In this document: in pieces, positions 58,501-64,000 of the stretch
Numbering within the stretch: position 1 is the stretch's first letter
Layout of the letters: each line of letters begins with the position of its first letter
Origin: Echria macrotheca
Lineage: Eukaryota > Ascomycota > Sordariomycetes > Sordariales > Schizotheciaceae
Direction: 5' to 3'
Assembly (NCBI GenBank): GCA_030411725.1
Contig: MU839828.1
Span: 930,001-994,000 of the forward strand
Length of the DNA: 64,000 nt
The notes under the pieces: model-generated
Told to the model about the DNA's origin: nothing
What the model saw: only the letters and a program-made list of their open reading frames with translations
The model's database searches: none
Program-made: the position numbers and the translations under genes

Positions 58501-60878
58501 CCGAGGATCATATGCAGACCATCTCTAGCATGATGGCTGGTATCCTTGATGGGTTTATCCAAGAAACCCACTGCCCTGCCACCGAAACCCATGCGAAACC
58601 CGAAATTCCCGCCACGCATCAAGAGTCTTCAATTCCTGGGATCCTCTCTCTAACGACCGAGGAAGGTTCGCTACCGCAAAGAGGCAGCGAAGCCAACGTA
58701 CTGGCCAGCATCTGGCGCAACTTGCTCAATCTCCCTCAAAGCGTGACAATTGGGGGGCAAGACAGTTTCTTCGACCTTGGCGGAGACAGCATCATCGCCA
58801 TGAAGCTTGTGGGAGAGGCGCGTGACCAGGGCCTTTCTCTCTCAGTCGCGGATGTATTCCGTCACCCATCGTTCGACGACATGGCAGCATCCCTCCAGAC
58901 CTCGCACACGCCCATCTCGGCAACTTCTTCAACGGCCATCCATCAGTCTACCTTGCAAGGAACAGTCAGCCGATCTACCTCGAGCGATAGCGTCTACGAG
59001 AAGTTCTCGCTTGTTGCGTCGTCTAATGTGGATGCTTACCTCCAGACAAACATTGTTCCACAAGTTGGCGTCTTTCGTGGTGGAATCTCGGATGTGCTGC
59101 CCGCGACCGACTTTCAGGCACTTGCCGTCACCGGTTCCCTTCTCTCATCTCGCTGGATGCTCAACTACTTCTACCTCGATGGCGTCGGAGCCCTTGACGT
59201 TGAACGACTTCGACGAGCTTGCTTCAGCCTGGTGCAAGGTCTGGACATCTTAAGAACCATTTTCGTGCCCTCGGGCGGACAGGTTCTGCAGGTCGTTCTC
59301 CGTACCGTTCGGCCGATCTTCCGTGTTGTCGAGATCGATGATGACTCGATGGACGATTTCACGGCGACACTAGTGGCCGACGAGCCGGCTCCTCAACTCG
59401 CCGAGCCCCTGGTCAAGTTCATCGTTATCAAACGGCGATCGAGTCAACAGCACCGCATTCTACTCCGCATTTCACATGCCCAGTACGATGGGGTGTGCTT
59501 CCCTCGGATACTGGAATGTCTCCAGGCGGGATATCGGGGTGATGCTATTCCACAACCACCGACTTTCGCCAACTACCTGCGTGCCTCAGCCGGTTCGCTT
59601 ACCACGGACCATTACCGGCACTGGAAGCGCCTGCTCGACGGCTCTTCCATGGCGGAGATTGTCGGCAGAGACAGGCCGGACTACCACAAGCTAGCGGCTG
59701 GGGCCAGTACGTCTCTCAAAACGACGGTTACGCTCCCGCCGGTGGAACACGGACGCATCACCACCGCTACGGTCGTCAAGGCTGCCTGGGCTTATGTGCT
59801 TGCACAAATTTCCGCAGCTGACGATGTTGTCTTCGGTCACACCATCAGCGGACGCAACGGAGAAGTCGAGGGTGTTGAAAGCATGATGGGGCCCTGCCTC
59901 AATCTGGTTCCGGTCCGGGTTCGGTTCGGCAGCCAAGCACCAACAGTCAGGGAATTGCTTGCTCAGATCCAAGACCAGCAAGTGGCTAACATGCCACATG
60001 AGGTGCTCGGCTTCCGCGAAATCATCCGGCACTGCACGGACTGGCCAAACTGGACCTACTTCACATCCACGGTCCAGCACCAGAACATTGAGCAGACCCA
60101 GAGCCTGAAGCTGGGCGAGGTGGACTACCAAGTCGGCTGTGCTCGAGCCGCGCCAGGAGAGTTTGCCGATTTCTCGGTTTTCTCACAGCCTACTCCTGGC
60201 GGCTCGCAGGATAGCTACGAGTTAATCCTCAGCTTTTCCGAGCATGGTCCCATAACCACAGACTTTGCACAGCGGGTTCTCAACATGCTTGGCGACGCCG
60301 CAAGACTCTTCGCCACCGATCCCGACATGGCCCTCCCCTCGTCCTATGACCTCTCAAGCCGACATGCCGAGCTGCCTCTACACAGCCTGCTCGCCCAATC
60401 CAACTCGCCAGCATCGACGTCTCCATTGCCGCTGGAAGCCACGCAAAAGGAGAGACTCAGAGCCTACATCGTCTCCATCTGGCTCCGCACACTGGACCTC
60501 GCCCGCAGAGACCACACAGAGCCAAGCCCATCTCAGCCTGACCTCGGTCCGGAAGCGTCATTCTTCTCCCTCGGCGGGGACATGACAACACTAGGTCAGG
60601 CGACCTTGCTGCTCAGTCACGATGGGTTCCCCGGCTCCATCTTGGAGCAGCTCGCCGATGATCCCACCGTGGAGGGCCACATGCGCGTGCTGGCGGCGTT
60701 CCCTGACGTGGTGCAGCGGGTCGTTGGTCCGCAGGTGGAGAGGAGATATACGGAGGAGAAGAAGAAGGCGGTTGTTGGGGTTGCGGCGGTGAAGGCGGGG
60801 AAGAAGGATTCACCGTTGGCGAAGGCGGCGAGTTTCTTTAGGAAGATTGGGGGGAAGAGGGTTGAGGTTGTTGTCTGA
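36762..60878 (+). CDS. Giant nonribosomal peptide synthetase, NRPS4/NPS4-like, 7,889 aa
   Basis: One gene of eight exons: 36762-37238, 37291-37725, 37789-38079, 38143-46117, 46227-46304, 46354-55641, 55696-58367, 58425-60878. All seven introns are GT-AG and keep frame across conserved motifs, for example SGSTGNPK|GTVIQH and FMSL|GGDSIRAM. Order: partial C, A1-T1-E1, C1-A2-T2, C2-A3-T3-E2, C3-A4-T4, C4-A5-T5-E3, C5-T6, CT, T7*. T1-T6 carry the pantetheine Ser (820, 2385, 3515, 5072, 6185, 7194); T7 has Met7792 instead. There is no TE or reductase domain, so CT is the probable release/cyclisation domain. Predicted chain: D-L-D-L-D plus one L residue. The start was set at Met MAFPGNC; the frame opens upstream to 36492, but those residues look non-coding. 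The NRPS4/fusahexin match is from memory. Confidence 0.93.
37541..40960 (+). other. NRPS module 1: A1-T1-E1
   Basis: A1 spans introns 37726-37788 and 38080-38142; the latter falls inside the P-loop-like motif. The specificity residues I read by alignment to GrsA are D-A-V-V-V-A-G-V-A plus Lys. The last core motif is altered (SRKMNRK instead of SGKLDRK) but keeps the Lys. T1 has LGGDSITAM (Ser820). E1 begins FDLSPIQQLHF, and its active site is HHLVIDLVSW (His1007), intact. It should load an alpha-amino acid (Asp235 present) and invert it to D. Confidence 0.85.
40961..44330 (+). other. NRPS module 2: C1-A2-T2
   Basis: C1 (DMYPASPIQQGLLVS) has NHAVMDG at residue 1493 in place of HHxxxDG; it follows an E domain and should be of the D-L joining type. 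A2 has FTSGSTGKPKGVV and specificity residues D-N-E-D-C-G-Q-I-N plus Lys; this code is distinct from the other four. T2 is HGGDSIGAM (Ser2385). No E follows, so the residue stays L. Confidence 0.85.
44331..49180 (+). other. NRPS module 3: C2-A3-T3-E2
   Basis: C2 (DIYPCAPLQAGLL) has HHALYDG (His2598). A3 is interrupted by two introns (46118-46226, 46305-46353); its code reads D-A-V-L-I-G-A-V-V plus Lys. The A8 region is unusual: GRKDSSQAKINGQRLELDEI has one extra residue and Asp for Gly compared with the other A domains. T3 is LGGDSISAM (Ser3515). E2 has HHLVVDVVSW (His3700). Confidence 0.83.
46157..46179 (+). repeat. Telomere-like GGGTTT/GGGTTA repeat inside NRPS intron 4
   Basis: GGGTTTGGGTTTGGGTTAGGG followed by TT lies inside the 109-nt intron 46118-46226, the longest of the seven NRPS introns. 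It combines the TTTGGG unit of the 29326 array with one true TTAGGG. Confidence 0.8.
49181..52500 (+). other. NRPS module 4: C3-A4-T4
   Basis: C3 (DVYPCSPMQRGILLS) has SHAICDG (residue 4174) and again follows an E domain. A4 has FTSGTTGKPKGTV; code D-A-M-L-V-G-A-V-V plus Lys, close to A3. T4 is LGGDSLTAM (Ser5072). No E domain follows. Confidence 0.85.
52501..57200 (+). other. NRPS module 5: C4-A5-T5-E3
   Basis: C4 (DIYPCSPLQEALF) has HHALYDG (His5274), like C2. A5 has YTSGSTGRPKGVV; code D-V-M-F-V-G-G-V-L plus Lys. T5 is split by intron 55642-55695 exactly before GGDS (Ser6185). E3 has HHLCIDMVSW (His6370). It should add a D residue. Confidence 0.85.
57201..58930 (+). other. NRPS module 6: C5-T6 without an A domain
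   Basis: C5 (DIYPCTPVQEGML) has NHAAVDG (residue 6840) and a short Asn-Pro insertion coded by a CGAACC microsatellite (57379-57396). After the C5 C-terminus (intron 58368-58424) there are only about 60 linker residues before T6 (LGGDSIIAM, Ser7194). No A motifs (SGTTGxPK, FDxS, YGPTE, GRKDxQ) occur between. T6 must be charged in trans or by another A domain of the same enzyme. Confidence 0.88.
57379..57396 (+). repeat. CGAACC microsatellite in C5
   Basis: Three tandem CGAACC units encode Asn-Pro pairs in an insertion after GGSLNPDS that C1 and C3 lack at the same place. Confidence 0.6.
58931..60878 (+). other. NRPS terminal CT domain and degenerate carrier T7*
   Basis: CT (from about 59085, ISDVLPATDFQALAV) has SHAQYDG (residue 7422), the form seen in fungal terminal condensation-like domains that cyclise the peptide. 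The last fold (about 60450-60690) reads SLGGDMTTLGQATLLL: it looks like a carrier domain, but the attachment Ser is Met7792. The tail is Lys-rich (EEKKKAVVG, KAGKKDSPL). Confidence 0.82.
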
Positions 60879-61452
60879 GATTACTTTCTTTTGTTTCTCG
60901 TTTCTTTTCCTATTCGGGCTTCTTCGATATTTTCTCTTGCTTTCTTTACCATTTCATGTTCTCCTCATCCTCAAGGAAAGGTTCTTCATGTCTTGTTTGG
61001 GTTCATGTGTAAAGAATTTCGCCAACGTTTCTGTTTCAGCCTACATCATGTACCTATGACACGCCGTACCCCTCCCTGATCCTGGGGAACAGTTACCAGG
61101 GGAATTTAAACCATCTACGAATAACAAGTAGTAGTCCGTGTTCAAGAAGAAAAAGGAAAAGAAACATAGAGAGATAAGAAGAACAAAAACAGAACAAAAT
61201 CACAATCCTCCAAGCTAGTAGACTCGACTTGAAAGAGCCGAGCAGGGAACGGCGCATCGACCCTTGCGGCTTCATCAGACCGCTTCGTTTCCGAATATAA
61301 GGCCTCGAAATATTTCTGGAGCAGAGAGACATGAATATGGATGGAGACTAGTATCCATCGCTTGAACTGCGGGAACCAGAGAGTGACGATCTAAGGAAAC
61401 CTGCATCCAACCAAGAATAACGGGTGAAGCCAGAAGATACGAGTTTCTGATC
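60879..61452. other. Convergent intergenic region
   Basis: 574 bp between the NRPS stop and the stop of the four-TM gene. T-rich just after the NRPS stop, A-rich near 61140-61200, as expected of 3' UTRs on opposite strands. No gene seen. Confidence 0.45.
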
Positions 61453-62323
61453 TTACGGCCCAAAACTATCCGGAATGGTGTCGAGATAGTCTTGACCATG
61501 CGGCCTATTTTCCTCGGCAGGGAGAGCCTCGGGCTTCGCACTGCCTCCCGCCTTCCTGACAGCATACATGTCCCAGAACATCATCGCGGAAGTGAAGAGA
61601 CTACATTCCGGCAGTTAGCCCACGACACCGGATCTTCCAAAAGTTATGGAGCCTACAGCGCAAGGAGGGTCAAGATCCAGAGGGCATCTTCGGACGCCTT
61701 GGCCACTTCGATGGCTGCCTTCACACTCTCCGTTGCGGGCTCGGTCCAGTCATCACCCGAATCCAGATCGGTTGGTTGGTTTGTGTCCGAATCCGGGTTT
61801 GCAGGTTCCGGTTCGGCAGGAGCTGGATCAGGATGTACTGGAGCGGGCTCCACGGATGCAACGGTCAAACCGCGGGGCGAGACGATGGATGACGGCGTCT
61901 TTCTTGTAGCCATGGTCCCGGTATTAACCAAAAACGCCACAAGCCATAGAAGAACTATCAAGGACAAGATAGTCCAGCGTGACCGCGGCGGAAGATTCGG
62001 TCGCCTGTGAATGACGAATAGGAGACCGAGCACAACAAGACTCTTCGAAGAAGTCAGTGAGATTTTCCATCTCATCCTCTCTCAGTTCGCTGCATCCTGA
62101 TGAACGAGCGTACCGCAGCAATGCAAACCCATGGCATCTCTACTGCAAGACCATAGCCGTGTCCACGATTCGTTTGCGCGCGAATGTTGACCGCTGCGGC
62201 GATAATAACGCCTAGAGAAAAGAGAATGGAAATGTAGATGAAGAACTTCCGAAGGCGGCCGCTTGACTTGAGTGACGAGTGTGGAGCATTCGGCCCCGGG
62301 TCCGCGAGCCCATCTGTAGCCAT
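61453..62323 (-). CDS. Four-TM membrane protein, function unknown
   Basis: 247 aa by hand splicing: exons 62323-62114, 62042-61657, 61600-61453; introns 62113-62043 (GTACGC...GAAG) and 61656-61601 (GTAGGC, GCTAAC branch, TGTAG). Four hydrophobic segments: FFIYISILFSLGVIIAAAV, WVCIAASLVVLGLLFVI (created by the first splice), WTILSLIVLLWLVAFLV, and ALWILTLLALLFTSAMMFW (created by the second splice). A Pro/Glu/Asp-rich loop (about residues 130-175) lies before TM4, and the tail is hydrophilic. Restoration of two continuous helices by splicing supports the model. The layout is like MARVEL-domain proteins, but I cannot confirm the family. It is convergent with the NRPS. Confidence 0.65.
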
Positions 62324-62977
62324 TTCGGGTGGGGTGAAAAGCGAGAGGCAACGGAGTTTGTGCGGTCAAGGTACTAGGTTTGCTCGAAACCAAACTGTTC
62401 GCGCACTGTCCGGTGTGGGAGAGGGGCCTTGCCGGTTTCTTATGCATTTCATGCTCCATGGCGGCCCAGACTGAATCACACCTGCTGCCCAGATTGCTGC
62501 TCTTTGCTGAGCAATACAAAAGCCAATGAAGATTTGTCGGAACCGGAGCGGTCCGGTTTTCCTCCTTTTAGACGTTCATGAGTCCAGCCTTCGGATCCAG
62601 CCTCACCGGCCGTCCGGGGGCAATCGCCTGTTGGACGATAGCCCGACAACCCCAAGTTTATCGAGCCAATCAGCAGTATTTCGGAATCTGGAGGTTGCAA
62701 ACCGCAGGCAGACATGCTGCATTCAACGGCGCCGATTCATGGTGCAGTCGGAAGATCAGCCGCACTGCTCCCGATCGCCAATAAGAACCCACAACCATGA
62801 CTATACACACGCTGCTTCTGCATATTTCGCTAGCTATTGGCCGTGGATCTACTTAAGATTTCTGGAAACGAGATACGACAGTAGGTGGGTAGGTAGGTAG
62901 TTAACATTGAAGGGTCCCCAGATTAGGATGGAAGCCCCAGTACCAGGTCAATAGCCCGGAATCCCACGGCCGAATAG
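62324..62977. other. Intergenic region
   Basis: 654 bp between two minus-strand genes; it should hold the promoter of the four-TM gene. A short GTAGGTGGGTAGGTAGGTAG repeat lies at about 62881-62900. No gene seen. Confidence 0.4.
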
Positions 62978-63736
62978 TTAGCCACGAATCGCTCTCCGAA
63001 CGGCTGCATGAAGGTGTCTGATCATCTCCAAGTTAGCTTTCTGCAACTTTTCTGGTCTGGACAGACCCAAAATCTGAGGCTTGTACACACCGTAGGTTGA
63101 AATGGGCTTCGTCGAGCATAACCATGTAAAAGTCTCCGTCACGCTTTTTCGCAGCCCATCCCGCGGAAACTCTTTGACGACAGCTGCGTATTCCTCGGGT
63201 GTGACACCATTTTGTGGCCCCAAAAAGTCGAGAAAAACGCCGTTGCTGACAGTCTGCACGTCAGGCTCCTTGTAGAGCGCGTATTTCGGCTCGGTGTGCA
63301 ACGCAATGGAATCCCAAACAAGCTGCACACGCCGTTCGTCCCACCGTCTACCAGACTCGTGGTCGCGAATAAACGCCCGTGCTGCAATGGCTCCGTCGAC
63401 TTCGAAGCGGCGGTCCGCACTCACGATCTTAGAACCAGGGGTTCGGTCGAACCCGAGATCATGGAGAAGCAGGGACACGGCTTGGACTTCGGGGTCGACC
63501 ATCGAGGCCAGGGTTGTGTTGTGTGACAGGATGAGTGTGCCGAATAGCCAGCTTCGCATGACGTGCGCGTAGAGGTCGTTATTTGAGCGGTCGCGCATGT
63601 AGGCTTCGGCTGCGCGGACGAGAGGAGTGTCGAGGACGGAGACATTGGCAATGGTGCGCCGAGGCAGAGGCGGCGGGGGTGCTGCGCATGTTGGCCCGAA
63701 GATATACACGAATAGTGACAATAAAATCAGAAACAT
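62978..63736 (-). CDS. HD-domain protein, cyanamide hydratase-like, with signal peptide
   Basis: 252 aa. The open frame runs 246 nt further upstream, but Met at 63736 gives a clean signal peptide (MFLILLSLFVYIFGPTCAAP), so I chose it. The HD metal-binding core is visible: His58 in HVMRSWLFG, His92-Asp93 in LLLHDLGFD, RRFEVDGAIAARAF, and DSIALHTEPKYAL. These match the cyanamide hydratase/Ddi2-like HD family, which hydrates cyanamide to urea or acts on related nitrile-like molecules. Family members I know are cytosolic, so the leader is odd. Catalytic residues look intact; the substrate is uncertain. Any link to the NRPS is only positional. Confidence 0.8.
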   Translation of the reverse strand: MFLILLSLFVYIFGPTCAAPPPPLPRRTIANVSVLDTPLVRAAEAYMRDRSNNDLYAHVMRSWLFGTLILSHNTTLASMVDPEVQAVSLLLHDLGFDRTPGSKIVSADRRFEVDGAIAARAFIRDHESGRRWDERRVQLVWDSIALHTEPKYALYKEPDVQTVSNGVFLDFLGPQNGVTPEEYAAVVKEFPRDGLRKSVTETFTWLCSTKPISTYGVYKPQILGLSRPEKLQKANLEMIRHLHAAVRRAIRG

Positions 63737-64000
63737 TTTGATGGTCGTCGAATATCTCCGTGATAATTGTGGCGGCTGGCGAGTTGGCTTTGAGATGCAG
63801 TAGACTGAGCTCGTAGATAGCCATTGAAGAGATTCTGGATACATGTAGGTCATTATATACCAAGCTTGCACCGGTATTCTACTTGATTGCGTACAGGCCA
63901 AAACAGAGCCTCTTACTCTAATGATTACTATTTCGCCGACTGAACTGTGCTGCCGTGCGACGTCGTATCTAGGTACAAACACTCCGCGACGCGCCGGATG
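63737..64000. other. 5' flank of the HD-domain gene, window edge
   Basis: Presumed promoter and leader of the HD-domain gene. The open frame continues into it but codes nothing recognisable. Confidence 0.4.

Noticed and set aside
36762..60878. Siderophore (SidC/NPS2-like) synthetase because of the T-C-T tail
   Set aside because: Three intact E domains and five A domains do not fit the ferrichrome synthetase layout, and no ornithine monooxygenase gene is nearby.
36762..60878. HC-toxin-type synthetase
   Set aside because: Shares the A-T-E start, but has three E domains and an A-less module; no racemase or fatty-acid genes are in the window.

Overview
The window is nuclear DNA of a filamentous ascomycete. 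Evidence: short GT-AG introns (about 47-109 nt) with CTAAC/CTGAC-like branch sites, Zn2Cys6 regulator, PTH11-type receptor-like protein, AA9 polysaccharide monooxygenase with a fungal cellulose-binding domain, and a multimodular NRPS without a thioesterase. TACCTAAGGTA-like motifs and gene content suit Sordariomycetes, but I cannot name a species. Most gene models below were spliced by hand; reading frames close across every intron given.

Left part (1-29 kb): an MFS transporter divergent from a Zn2Cys6 regulator; a tail-anchored, low-complexity protein; a type I cell-surface protein; an F-box-like protein; a secreted AA9-CBM1 LPMO; a secreted protein with three SnoaL-like domains; a Kre9/Knh1-like cell-surface protein; a TPR protein; a rhodopsin-like 7-TM protein; a secreted GMC oxidoreductase; and a small Cys-containing secreted protein.

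Right part (28-64 kb): a small biosynthetic locus. A PRISE-type short-chain reductase (27941-29307) faces a 13-exon ABCC exporter (29645-34869). The exporter is divergent, across 1.9 kb, from one giant NRPS gene (36762-60878; 8 exons, 7,889 aa). I read its order as partial C-[A-T-E]-[C-A-T]-[C-A-T-E]-[C-A-T]-[C-A-T-E]-[C-T]-CT-T*. This predicts an alternating D-L-D-L-D chain plus a sixth residue, whose module has a carrier but no adenylation domain, and release by the terminal condensation-like domain. The layout matches what I recall of the NRPS4/NPS4 family (fusahexin, a D/L-alternating cyclic hexapeptide in Fusarium); that link is recalled, not searched. The exporter and possibly the reductase are the likely partners. 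Downstream are a four-TM protein and an HD-domain (cyanamide hydratase-like) protein with a signal peptide.

I saw no rRNA, tRNA, transposon, CRISPR array or viral remnant.
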